Shown one piece after another: positions 8,708-16,990 of a stretch of 64,000 nt of DNA; the stretch's first letter is position 1; each line of letters begins with the position of its first letter. The position numbers and the translations under genes were made by a program. The stretch lies in assembly GCF_023921225.1 (NCBI RefSeq), contig NZ_CP071527.1, forward strand, positions 1,144,501 to 1,208,500. The letters are read 5' to 3'. The notes beneath the pieces are model-generated. The model searched no databases and was not told the origin of the DNA. It saw only the letters and a program-made list of their open reading frames with translations. The stretch is from Legionella lytica (lineage in GTDB: Bacteria > Pseudomonadota > Gammaproteobacteria > Legionellales > Legionellaceae).

Positions 8708-9325
8708 ATGAGTTATTCTTTATTGAAGCGCACAGGAATAATCGCTGCTGCGGCTTTGTTTTCTTTTTCTGTATTTGCAGACAATGCGAATTCGAAAGAA
8801 GACTTTGCAACAATTTGTACTAATGCTTGGATGGAAAAAGCAGATGCAGCAAAAGATAAAGTGGACTTCAAAAATTTTGGTGAAAAATATTGCGCATGCG
8901 CTGCAGCGCAACCCTTAGGTAGCGATGAAGCAATACAAAAAGCAATTCACGTATGTATGTCACGTACTTTATTGCATGATGCATTAGATGCAATGGAAGA
9001 TGATGTAGGTTTAAGTAAAGCGCAAGAAAGTGATTTTCTTCAATTTTGTCAGGATCGATGGAACCTTATTTATCCTAACTTAAGTGACGAAAACAAAAAG
9101 GTAACTATGGCTTATTGCGAATGTGCTAAGCCTAAAGTTATGGCTCTGATTAAACAAGCAGATAATCTGACTGATAAACAATATGATGAAGGTGTTAATG
9201 ATATTGCGGCAGCATGTTCTGAAGATGCCTTAGCAGAAAAGCCAAAAGCATCAACTTCTGCTCCAGCAGCACCAGCACCAGCATCAGCCCCAGCAGAGGC
9301 ACCTGCTCCAGCAACCACTGAATAA
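8708..9325 (+). CDS. secreted hypothetical protein with duplicated Cys motif and Ala/Pro tail
   Basis: 205 residues with AAAGGAG before the ATG. A Sec signal peptide ends near residue 24 (FSVFA). The mature part shows two copies of one pattern: C-x3-W, then YCxCA, then a last Cys. Copy one is CTNAW/YCACA/VC (about 36-95) and copy two CQDRW/YCECA/AAC (about 118-175). Eight cysteines in all suggest disulphides in the periplasm. The final 30 residues are low-complexity Ala/Pro/Ser. I do not recognise a named family. The gene is followed by a good terminator and seems to be monocistronic. Confidence 0.75.
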   Translation: MSYSLLKRTGIIAAAALFSFSVFADNANSKEDFATICTNAWMEKADAAKDKVDFKNFGEKYCACAAAQPLGSDEAIQKAIHVCMSRTLLHDALDAMEDDVGLSKAQESDFLQFCQDRWNLIYPNLSDENKKVTMAYCECAKPKVMALIKQADNLTDKQYDEGVNDIAAACSEDALAEKPKASTSAPAAPAPASAPAEAPAPATTE

Positions 9326-9350
9326 GTTTGTATTGCTGAGCTTTACATGA

Positions 9351-9387
9351 AGCAACCCGGAGATTCAACTCTGGGTTGCTTTTTTTA
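9351..9387 (+). terminator. rho-independent terminator after the secreted Cys protein
   Basis: AGCAACCC pairs with GGGTTGCT and is followed by a run of seven T. It lies 25 bases after the stop codon of the gene ending at 9325. Confidence 0.85.
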
Positions 9388-9708
9388 TGAGCACTGCTGC
9401 ATTGGAACTCGCATAAGCAGTTTTTTGTTAAGCTTGACAGACCAACCTACGGTATCATTATGAGAGCGTTTGCTTATGATCTTACAGTAATTTAAGAAAT
9501 ATCTTACAAATAAATTAGTGTTTTTGGAGCAGTATTCTTTTAGATCGTGGCTATACTGTATCTGTTTGGCGCGGCTGGGATCTTGGCTGGATATTAACCT
9601 GCAAAAGATTGCAGCTGTCGCACAAACACGAATACATATTATGCACTTTTCATTGCCTCTTACCAATTTGTAACATTGAGCTGTTATTACTGCAGAAAAC
9701 AGTTTAGC
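9388..9708. promoter_or_regulatory. gene-free region with LetA-box-like sequence and possible sRNA promoter
   Basis: This 321-base stretch separates the ends of two convergent genes, so it is upstream of no coding region. At 9493-9506 it holds TAAGAAATATCTTA, one base away from the published Legionella LetA consensus TNAGAAATTTCTNA found upstream of the sRNAs RsmY and RsmZ. A TATACT -10-like hexamer follows at 9552-9557. The downstream stretch has only two GGA motifs (near 9577 and 9588), fewer than expected for an RsmY/Z-type RNA. A 93-codon minus-strand ORF here has no homology I recognise and is not called. Confidence 0.35.
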
Positions 9709-10341
9709 CTATCGTTTGCCTTTCAATATAAAGCCTTGCGCCCCTGGTTCTGAGTAAATGTCTTCTTCAGGTTGGTTTGTCTTAACGAAATCTTCGACGT
9801 GATAAAGTTTAAGGAGATTAATATTATTAAAAAACTCTATCTGACTTCGTTGACCTTTTTCCTGAGCCATTGCCTTTCTAAGGATTGGGTCATTAGTTAG
9901 TTCTCCAAAATATTTGCATGCGGTCATCGCTTTTAAAAGGGTGGGAATGGGTAATTTAATAAAGATGCGAAGCCAAATTTCTACGGGGAGTTTAGTTAAT
10001 TGTTCATTATTTTCTTCAGATGGATTATCGAATACTTGGGGAGGTAAGGGGGCTGGTTGGGGAGATTGTGGCAATAGGATTGATGGTGTTGTCAAACTGC
10101 TTGATACATCTATTAAGCGGTTAAATGCCATCCGTTGAAGATCTAAATTACGTTGGAGTTGGTTTACATCGATAGTAAATTCAGGAACGTATGGCGTAAA
10201 GAGTTCTAAATTAAGATTGTTGTCTAATTCTCGAGTGCGCAGTACAACCCCATCCATATCATGGATATCATTTGTTGTTTGGGCGTTGAAACCCAAAAGG
10301 CTCCAAAAATATTTCAATGCATTATATAATTTTTCCAACAT
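9709..10341 (-). CDS. F-box domain protein, probable Dot/Icm effector
   Basis: 210 residues. Residues about 114-156 form an F-box: LTKLPVEIWLRIFIKLPIPT, then a Cys-Lys-x-Phe and an NDPILRK end, the classical pattern that binds eukaryotic Skp1. F-box proteins are essentially absent from free-living bacteria; several Legionella effectors use them to recruit host SCF ubiquitin ligase. The N-terminal 110 residues contain no recognisable domain and include a Pro-rich linker (about 89-105). The C-terminal 50 residues are short and acidic/polar, with no ankyrin or LRR target-binding region, so the substrate adaptor part is either the N-terminus or missing. There is no signal peptide and the ribosome binding site is weak. 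Confidence 0.85.
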   Translation of the reverse strand: MLEKLYNALKYFWSLLGFNAQTTNDIHDMDGVVLRTRELDNNLNLELFTPYVPEFTIDVNQLQRNLDLQRMAFNRLIDVSSSLTTPSILLPQSPQPAPLPPQVFDNPSEENNEQLTKLPVEIWLRIFIKLPIPTLLKAMTACKYFGELTNDPILRKAMAQEKGQRSQIEFFNNINLLKLYHVEDFVKTNQPEEDIYSEPGAQGFILKGKR

Positions 10342-10475
10342 GCTTTAGATTTCTTATCATTATTAATGATGTAGAGATTAACACCTTTTTTTCACCTATT
10401 CAATAACAGATCATGTTGGCTTAAGTTAATGCAAAAGCATGGGCCGGACTACATCACTAATACGGCCTGCATCGG

Positions 10476-12761
10476 TTAATATTGAAATGTATGTCCGTTT
10501 TGAAAAACTGGTTGATGGTTATGCTGCTCATTAGCAGCAAACAAATTCACGACCATGGGTTCTTCTTCAAGGGTTGTTGTTACTTGAGGACGAGCACCCA
10601 GAAGTTGAGACATTACTGATGGTGAATTACCCCGCATATAGTCAACGGTATTGGTATTTTGTGTAGCTGTAGACACAACTTCTTGTTGTTTAAAACGATA
10701 TAAATTACTTAGAACGATTGTTGTCTCAAGCACCATCAAGGCAATGCCGATTGGTGGTGTTAGGGTAAAACCTAGAGCGATAAATAATCCAGATGCAACT
10801 AGAGTAATTGACGAGTTATAAGTTAAGCTTACAAAATAGTTTTGAATTATATTTTGTTTTCCTTTTTGAGCCAGATCAAATGCTGTTGCAATAGGGAATA
10901 ATAAACCTTCGTGTACTACGATTCCGGCAAATTGTTTGGCGCTGTTATCACCAATCTTTGATTCAACGGCAATACCTATATGAGCACCTGCAATTGCTGC
11001 AGCATCATTGGCTGCATCGCCAACCATCGCGACTTTATATCCTTTATCTTTTAATCGTTGAATATAACTAATTTTAGATACTTCATGTGCTTGAGTGTTT
11101 ACTCCCACTGCATTGGCACAAATATTTTCTTTAGCAATACCTAATAAAGCGGCATACCGTTCCGCAGTTTCTTGAGCTGCCCCAGTACAAATATGTACGG
11201 TTTTACCAAGGTTTTTTAATTGGTTGACGGTTTTAATTGCATCTTCACGCAAAGGATCTATCAAAGCGATTTGTCCTATTACCGTGTTGCCGTACACGAT
11301 ATAAGTAGAACCATTTTTGGGATCATTATACGGTTCATCAATTGTTGTAATGTCATTTGCTAACAGCATGTCCTTATTGCCTATCAGGAATCGCTCGCCA
11401 TTGATCAAAGCTTGTATCCCTGAGTGATGGCTTTGATCGATGTTTGTTATTTCTAATGCCTCATCGTTAATATCTTCATGGCTAAAAATATAATCAGCGA
11501 TGGTTTTGGCTGCGGGGTGATCGGCGTTGCGTTCTAATAATGCGACTTGAGCTAATAAACGTCTATCACTAATTTGCAGAGCCTGTACCTGCATTTTACC
11601 CTGGGTAAGGGTGCCGTTTAAATCAAAAACAATCGTATCAACGTCCGCTGCTGCCTGTAATGCGGCACCATTGCTAAACTGAATTCCTTGTTCAGCGGCT
11701 TTATTCATGCCGATTTTAACCGCCATAGGGGTAATTAAACTTAGGGCGCAAGGGCATGCACTTACAAGAACAGAGATGACACATTGAATTGCAGGGGCAA
11801 TACCAAACAGTGAACTAATAACGACACCAGATACCGTTGCAGTTATGAGTAAACCGGGAATAAAATAATCCAATATTTTATTCGCAATTAATTCAATGGG
11901 GGCTTTTTCCTCATTGGCTTTCTTAATATCTTTGGCGACTAAAGAAAGATAAGAGTTTTTATAGGTTTCGCTAACACGCATTTCTAGCGAAGGGATATGA
12001 TCAGCTAAGCGCATGCCGGATTTTACTCTATCCCCAGCTTTAAAGGGTTTAAGCTCAGGGGAACCATCAATTCGAGTGGTGTAAAGCAGGGCATCTGAGG
12101 CTAATACGCCATCCACAGGAATTACATCGCCTTTTTGAATAACAATTAGATTCTCAGGTACTAATTTCTTAACAGATACTTTTTTATCTTCTTCGCCTCT
12201 TAATAAGACTTTTGCAGGAATACAATCAAGGATATCTAATTTTTTATTGATTTGATCAATTAGGGTATGTTCAATACCTTCTCCCAAATGCCAAAAGCCC
12301 AAAACTAAAGGAGCGGCCTCAAACATCATTGGTAGCCCAGGGATCAGGATACTGGCAATCGATACAACGAGAATGCTAAGGGTGCTAATGGTATATAAAG
12401 TCGTCATGTCCCATTTGCTGTTACGAAATGAGTGCCAGGCTGATTGGTAAACGGTATGTCCCAAGTATAAGGTCATCAGCGAAGTAAGCCCGGTAATCGC
12501 ATAGTAGGCGGCAATGGGGAGGCTAAACCCTGCAACAGATAAAACCAGTAAACCTACTCCCCAAAGCAACCCTACAGCAGCTTTGAGCCAATGGTTTTCA
12601 TGGTGATGATGCTCATGGTGATCGTGACTATGGCCATGGTGGTCATGACCATGACTATGATGATGGTGGCCATGTTCGTGGTGGCCGTGGTGATGCGTTT
12701 TATTTTTCTTTTGTTTACTCATATGATCACTTAGTGGGCGGTTAGGGGTAAATGAAGTCAT
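10476..12761 (-). CDS. heavy-metal P1B-type ATPase with His-rich N-terminus and altered catalytic motifs
   Basis: About 761 residues from the start chosen. The N-terminus has some 35 residues that are mostly His. The membrane metal motif CPC is encoded at 11748-11756, and helix 7 carries NYFVSLTYNSS, resembling Cu+ (CopA-like) pumps; helix 8 reads ALMVLETT where CopA has a Met-x-Ser-Ser type motif. Several canonical motifs differ: the actuator TGE is DGS (12060-12068), the phosphorylation motif DKTGT is DLNGT (11610-11624) and TGD is TGA (11178-11186). The HP motif and GDxxND are kept. The phosphorylated Asp survives, so activity is possible but doubtful. ATGs at 12791, 12761 and 12722 are all possible; a promoter-like pair at 12782-12809 disfavours the first. 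It seems monocistronic. Confidence 0.85.
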   Translation of the reverse strand: MTSFTPNRPLSDHMSKQKKNKTHHHGHHEHGHHHHSHGHDHHGHSHDHHEHHHHENHWLKAAVGLLWGVGLLVLSVAGFSLPIAAYYAITGLTSLMTLYLGHTVYQSAWHSFRNSKWDMTTLYTISTLSILVVSIASILIPGLPMMFEAAPLVLGFWHLGEGIEHTLIDQINKKLDILDCIPAKVLLRGEEDKKVSVKKLVPENLIVIQKGDVIPVDGVLASDALLYTTRIDGSPELKPFKAGDRVKSGMRLADHIPSLEMRVSETYKNSYLSLVAKDIKKANEEKAPIELIANKILDYFIPGLLITATVSGVVISSLFGIAPAIQCVISVLVSACPCALSLITPMAVKIGMNKAAEQGIQFSNGAALQAAADVDTIVFDLNGTLTQGKMQVQALQISDRRLLAQVALLERNADHPAAKTIADYIFSHEDINDEALEITNIDQSHHSGIQALINGERFLIGNKDMLLANDITTIDEPYNDPKNGSTYIVYGNTVIGQIALIDPLREDAIKTVNQLKNLGKTVHICTGAAQETAERYAALLGIAKENICANAVGVNTQAHEVSKISYIQRLKDKGYKVAMVGDAANDAAAIAGAHIGIAVESKIGDNSAKQFAGIVVHEGLLFPIATAFDLAQKGKQNIIQNYFVSLTYNSSITLVASGLFIALGFTLTPPIGIALMVLETTIVLSNLYRFKQQEVVSTATQNTNTVDYMRGNSPSVMSQLLGARPQVTTTLEEEPMVVNLFAANEQHNHQPVFQNGHTFQY

Positions 12762-12781
12762 ATCAACTTTGAAAGTGTTAT

Positions 12782-12809
12782 AGTATAACATTTTAGTGTT
12801 GAAGGACAA
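12782..12809 (-). promoter_or_regulatory. sigma70-like promoter of the P1B ATPase gene
   Basis: On the minus strand TTGTCC and TATACT are 16 bases apart, a near-consensus pair. Transcription would begin around 12775, leaving the ATGs at 12761 or 12722 as starts. Confidence 0.5.
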
Positions 12810-12929
12810 GAAACATTGAATAATTTTTATATTAAAAGTAATTTTTACAGCAGAATTCGTAACTTAAGAGTGTGGTTGTTATGTTTAAAATGACATTTGG
12901 CAGTCACATGCCACTTTAAGTCAGTAAAA

Positions 12930-13088
12930 AAACGTCATTGCGAACGCAGCGGAGCAGACTTGCATTTAAAGAGGTGTGTATAAGATTCAGTTGCTTGCAA
13001 GCGGGAAGGCATCTGTGTAGCGAGTTCCTTAAGTAAGTACTTACGTTTTGGGGCTGAGATGTATTCCCGCTTGACGCGGGAATGACAA
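12930..13088. repeat. intergenic repeat-like element downstream of proS
   Basis: The stretch opens with GTCATTGCGAACGCAGCGG and closes with GCGGGAATGAC, so its ends are short inverted repeats (GTCATT/AATGAC). It contains a hairpin ATTCCCGC/GCGGGAAT (13063-13083) just beyond the proS stop codon, which may terminate proS, and a palindromic AAGTAAGTACTTAC. The GTCATTGCG opening recurs in the hairpin after nrdR (57966). No gene is seen here. Confidence 0.5.
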
Positions 13089-13096
13089 GGCATGGA

Positions 13097-14806
13097 TTAT
13101 TGTGAAATTAATTTAACTAGATCTGCAACAGCGGTATTTAGAGAAATTTGCTGTGTTTCTCCAGTAGCGCGTGATTTGTATTCCACACAATTCTGTTCAA
13201 TGTTGCGGTCACTAACTACCAGACGATGCGGTATACCAATTAAGTCATGGTCTGCGAAGAGGGCACCCGCACGCTCATTTCGATCATCAAGTAATACTTC
13301 AATTCCTGCATCATTAAGTTGTTGGTACAGTGCTTCTGCTTGGTCTTTAACCACCTGAGATTTATGACCATTCAAGGGAATAATCACGATTTGGAACGGT
13401 GCAATATTTTGTGGCCAGATAATTCCTTGCTCATCATGATGTTGCTCGATTGCTGCAGCAACGACACGAGTGATACCTAAACCGTAACAGCCCATCAACA
13501 TTGTTTCTAATTGCCCTTGCTCATTAATTACAGAGGCATTCATTGCTTTTGCATATTTATCGCCTAATTGGAATACATGCCCCACTTCAATACCGCGGCA
13601 AGAGTGCAGTGTGCCTTGGCCATCAGGGCTTGGATCCCCGTCTTTCACATTACGTAAGTCATATGCTTGGTAAACATCGATATCTTTATCCCAGGCTGCA
13701 TGCTGATAATGTTTATCCGCTTGATTTGCACCGCAAACAAACTCATCCATAGCAAGTGCTTGGTGATCTGCAATTAATGGAATGGATAAGCCAATAGGTC
13801 CTAGTGAACCAATCGGAGCATTTAATGTTTTTAGAATGCTTTCTTCATCAATAAATTGTAATGGAGAAGCAATAAGAGGGTGTTTTGTTGCTTTTACTTC
13901 GTTAAGCTCATCATCCCCACGTAAAATCAACGCAACCATAGGATGTTCTTTACCGCGTACAATTAAGGTCTTGATCATCTGACTGTTTGCGATATTTAAG
14001 AATTTTGATACTTCAGCAATGGTTTTTTGTTTTGGTGTATCAACCAACACGATTTCTTTGGTCGTTGGATTAGTTGATTTTGTTGGTTTTAGGCTAATTG
14101 CCTGTTCTATATTCGCTGCATAGCTGCTTGCATCACTATAGAAAATTAAGTCTTCACCTGAATCAGCAAGAACTTGGAACTCATGGGAGGCAGAACCGCC
14201 AATAGCGCCTGTGTCTGCTTCTACTGCACGATATTTTAGGCCCATGCGATCAAAAATACGGCAATAAGCTTGGTACATATCTTGGTAGGTTTTTTGTAAA
14301 CTTTCTATGCCTAAGTGGAATGAATAAGCATCTTTCATAATAAATTCACGGGCACGCATCACACCAAAGCGTGGTCTGATTTCATCGCGGAATTTAGTTT
14401 GAATTTGATAAAAGTTTGCGGGCAATTGTTTGTAAGATTGCAGTTCATTACGCATAATGTCCGTAATTACTTCTTCATGAGTTGGGCCGTAGCAATATTC
14501 TCTGTCGTTAGAATCTTTCATGGTGAGTAGTTGCCCACCAAAGGTTTCCCAACGTCCGGTTTCTTGCCAAAGTTCTGCAGGTTGTACTGACGGCATGAGT
14601 ACTTCCATGGCATTGGTGCGATTCATTTCTTCACGAACGATTTGTTCTATTTTACGAAGTACCCTAAGTCCTAGCGGCATCCAAGTATAAAGGCCTGAGC
14701 CCAGTTTACGGATCATCCCAGTTCTCAACATTAATTGATGAGAAACGATTTCAGCATCGTTAGGAGTTTCTTTTAGGGTAACTAAAAACCATTGTGACGC
14801 ACGCAT
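13097..14806 (-). CDS. proS: proline--tRNA ligase
   Basis: 569 residues, the class II synthetase that charges tRNA-Pro. The start was set at the internal ATG at 14806 because AGGAG lies seven bases upstream and the protein then opens [19 protein letters not shown], as bacterial ProS does; an upstream in-frame ATG adds 19 unmatched residues. The class II motifs are visible (motif 2 [21 protein letters not shown] split around residue 150, motif 3 GLGITR near 445), as is an editing (INS/YbaK-like) insert at about 225-385. The C-terminal anticodon-binding domain ([10 protein letters not shown]... VLLDDR) is complete. Confidence 0.97.
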   Translation of the reverse strand: MRASQWFLVTLKETPNDAEIVSHQLMLRTGMIRKLGSGLYTWMPLGLRVLRKIEQIVREEMNRTNAMEVLMPSVQPAELWQETGRWETFGGQLLTMKDSNDREYCYGPTHEEVITDIMRNELQSYKQLPANFYQIQTKFRDEIRPRFGVMRAREFIMKDAYSFHLGIESLQKTYQDMYQAYCRIFDRMGLKYRAVEADTGAIGGSASHEFQVLADSGEDLIFYSDASSYAANIEQAISLKPTKSTNPTTKEIVLVDTPKQKTIAEVSKFLNIANSQMIKTLIVRGKEHPMVALILRGDDELNEVKATKHPLIASPLQFIDEESILKTLNAPIGSLGPIGLSIPLIADHQALAMDEFVCGANQADKHYQHAAWDKDIDVYQAYDLRNVKDGDPSPDGQGTLHSCRGIEVGHVFQLGDKYAKAMNASVINEQGQLETMLMGCYGLGITRVVAAAIEQHHDEQGIIWPQNIAPFQIVIIPLNGHKSQVVKDQAEALYQQLNDAGIEVLLDDRNERAGALFADHDLIGIPHRLVVSDRNIEQNCVEYKSRATGETQQISLNTAVADLVKLISQ

Positions 14807-15003
14807 TTCTGCTCCTGAAAGTAATTTCGTAAATTCAGGCATTATATACCCAAGAAACGCCAAAATACTATTAAAGCAGGGTATTAGGAATACTGTTTTT
14901 CTTGATTTTTAAGGTTAGTTACAGGAGTATTCGTTTTTTTGTATATCGCCTCAATGAAACCTTGTACTGAGTTTATTGGGATGCTGCGCTAAAAGGATGT
15001 ACT

Positions 15004-16713
15004 ATGCTAAATTCTTCAATGAGTATTTATTATGCCCCCATTAATTACCGAACTGTAACACGTGTTGCGGGCAATACTATTGCCAATGACGGTTTACTGA
15101 AGGCATTAGTTAAATATGGTACTCGTTCTACATTATCTCCCTATATTGCGCGGGCTGATTTTTTTGATGACTTTAAAAAAAGTTATGAGCTTGATTCTCC
15201 GCTCAAAACTTTTTATCCCATTATGCAAGGGGATATCCCCGCATTGAAACAATCTGGTCTTTATATGCAGCCGGATGTTTTGATTAATAAAATGGCTTGG
15301 TCTAGGGCGTTTATGAGTCCTGATTCATTTAGTATTTGCGGACTAGTACATGCTTTAGCAGGGATGGATACAGCAGAGGAAGTGGCACAATTAGTGCAAG
15401 CACCTTTACATGATTGGGACGCAATAATTTGTACCTCTATCGCATCTAAACGGGTGATGGAGAATTTATTTAACCAATGGTATGACTATCTAAAAACCCG
15501 TTATAAAGAGCCGCTAAAGAGTAGCTTACAATTACCTGTACTTCCTTTGGGGATTCATCCTGAAGAGGTTTCTGCCCCAGAACTTCATGAAGTTCATCGT
15601 AACGCGTTTCGTAAACAATACGGTATTGCGGAGCATGATTATGTTGTACTCTTTGTTGGTCGTTTATTCTTTTATGAAAAAGCACATCCTATTCCTATGT
15701 ATTTGGCCTTGGAGGCTTTGGCCCAACGCATAGGCTCTCAAAGCCGAGTTCATTTTGTGCAAGCAGGGTGGTTTGATAAGGAAGAACATAAAGCTCATTA
15801 TCATAAGGCGGCCCAATTATTTTGTCCTTCAGTGAAGGTACACTTTATTAATGATTTGGATACAGAAGCAAAGAAAAAAGCCATTTGGCCTGGAGCAGAT
15901 GTATTCATGTCTTTATCAGACAATATTCAGGAAAGTTTTGGGGTTACTCCTTTAGAAGCCATGGCGAATAGACTACCGGTAATTGTTTCTGATTGGGATG
16001 GTTATAGAGACAGCGTTCGTCATGAGGTAGATGGTTTTCTGATTCCTACTGTTTTGCCTCCATCGGGTTGTGGTGTGGATTTAAGCTTAGGTTATTTAGC
16101 TAAAGGGATTAATTGGTTAACTTATGCGGGATTGACCGCACAAATGGCTGCTGTTGATGTGGGGGCTTGCGTGAATGCATTGTGGCAGTTGTATCTAAAT
16201 CCTGAACTCAGGCAGCAAATGGGGGCTGCTGGATATCGCCGTGTTCATGAGCATTTTCACTGGAATAAAGTCTTACCACGTTATGATGCCTTGTGGGATG
16301 AGCTTTCAGCAAGACGTTTTGCTGCCACAAATGAAGCGAAAACAGCAATCGGAGTTCCTCCCTTGCTTGCCGATCCTTTTCATACGTTTTCCGGCCATGC
16401 CAGTACAGCATTAAAATCCAATGATTACTTTAAACCAGGTCAGACAGCGATTTCTCAATTAGATACATTAATCGCAAATCATTTAGGCGGAATAGGGACA
16501 CAACAGATTGTCTCCCTTATGTATTTACAGCAAATTGTTGCCGCTGTTCAGCATAAAATGATAAGTACTCAAGATGTTGTCCATTTTGTTACTAGTCGGG
16601 ATCGAACGATTTCCTCAGGAGTGGTTGTGCGTAGTTTAACGTATTTAATAAAGTATGATTTTATTAGGATAGGAGATGGGGCTGTTGAACAGCAACTAAT
16701 GGCACTTACATAA
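15004..16713 (+). CDS. glycosyltransferase, GT4-like (GT-B fold)
   Basis: 569 residues with AAGGA ahead of the ATG. A GT4-type catalytic domain occupies about residues 195-435: VVLFVGRLFFYEKAHP opens it, GADVFMSLSD and ESFGVTPLEAMANRLPVIVS give the sugar-nucleotide-binding E-x7-E type motif, and DGFLIP closes it. The N-terminal 190 residues would be the acceptor half, and about 120 C-terminal residues are a helical extension not usual for the family. No signal peptide or membrane segment is seen. It stands alone, divergent from proS, not in a polysaccharide cluster, so its acceptor is unknown. Confidence 0.85.
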   Translation: MLNSSMSIYYAPINYRTVTRVAGNTIANDGLLKALVKYGTRSTLSPYIARADFFDDFKKSYELDSPLKTFYPIMQGDIPALKQSGLYMQPDVLINKMAWSRAFMSPDSFSICGLVHALAGMDTAEEVAQLVQAPLHDWDAIICTSIASKRVMENLFNQWYDYLKTRYKEPLKSSLQLPVLPLGIHPEEVSAPELHEVHRNAFRKQYGIAEHDYVVLFVGRLFFYEKAHPIPMYLALEALAQRIGSQSRVHFVQAGWFDKEEHKAHYHKAAQLFCPSVKVHFINDLDTEAKKKAIWPGADVFMSLSDNIQESFGVTPLEAMANRLPVIVSDWDGYRDSVRHEVDGFLIPTVLPPSGCGVDLSLGYLAKGINWLTYAGLTAQMAAVDVGACVNALWQLYLNPELRQQMGAAGYRRVHEHFHWNKVLPRYDALWDELSARRFAATNEAKTAIGVPPLLADPFHTFSGHASTALKSNDYFKPGQTAISQLDTLIANHLGGIGTQQIVSLMYLQQIVAAVQHKMISTQDVVHFVTSRDRTISSGVVVRSLTYLIKYDFIRIGDGAVEQQLMALT

Positions 16714-16888
16714 GAAACAGAAGAATTCGCTGTGCCCATGACTCCCCGAATTTTGTTGCGCTGCATTCAGGAGGCGATGAGCCTAGTGAATTTTTTTGTT
16801 CTTTTATTTTTCTATTGATTTGGGAACGAATCCTTTCTTCCAAGCGCTATAACAAATTGATTTTAGTTTTATCTCAGGCTAAAGAGAA

Positions 16889-16926
16889 AACACCGAAAAC
16901 AATATGCTTATTATCATTTCCGGTGT
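16889..16926 (-). terminator. hairpin terminator of the inverse autotransporter gene
   Basis: On the minus strand ACACCG...CGGTGT form a stem extended by A/T pairs, followed by TTTTC. It begins about 65 bases after the stop codon at 16991. Confidence 0.55.
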
Positions 16927-16990
16927 CTTGACAAAGCAAGCTTGAAATTTTCACTTGCTTTAATGAACTGTACCTACATATTTGGGACTA

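Noticed and set aside
9385..9666. 93-codon ORF on the minus strand
   Set aside because: It overlaps the terminator of the preceding gene, has no ribosome binding site, and its sequence is Cys-rich and irregular with no domain. It falls in the region with the LetA-like box.
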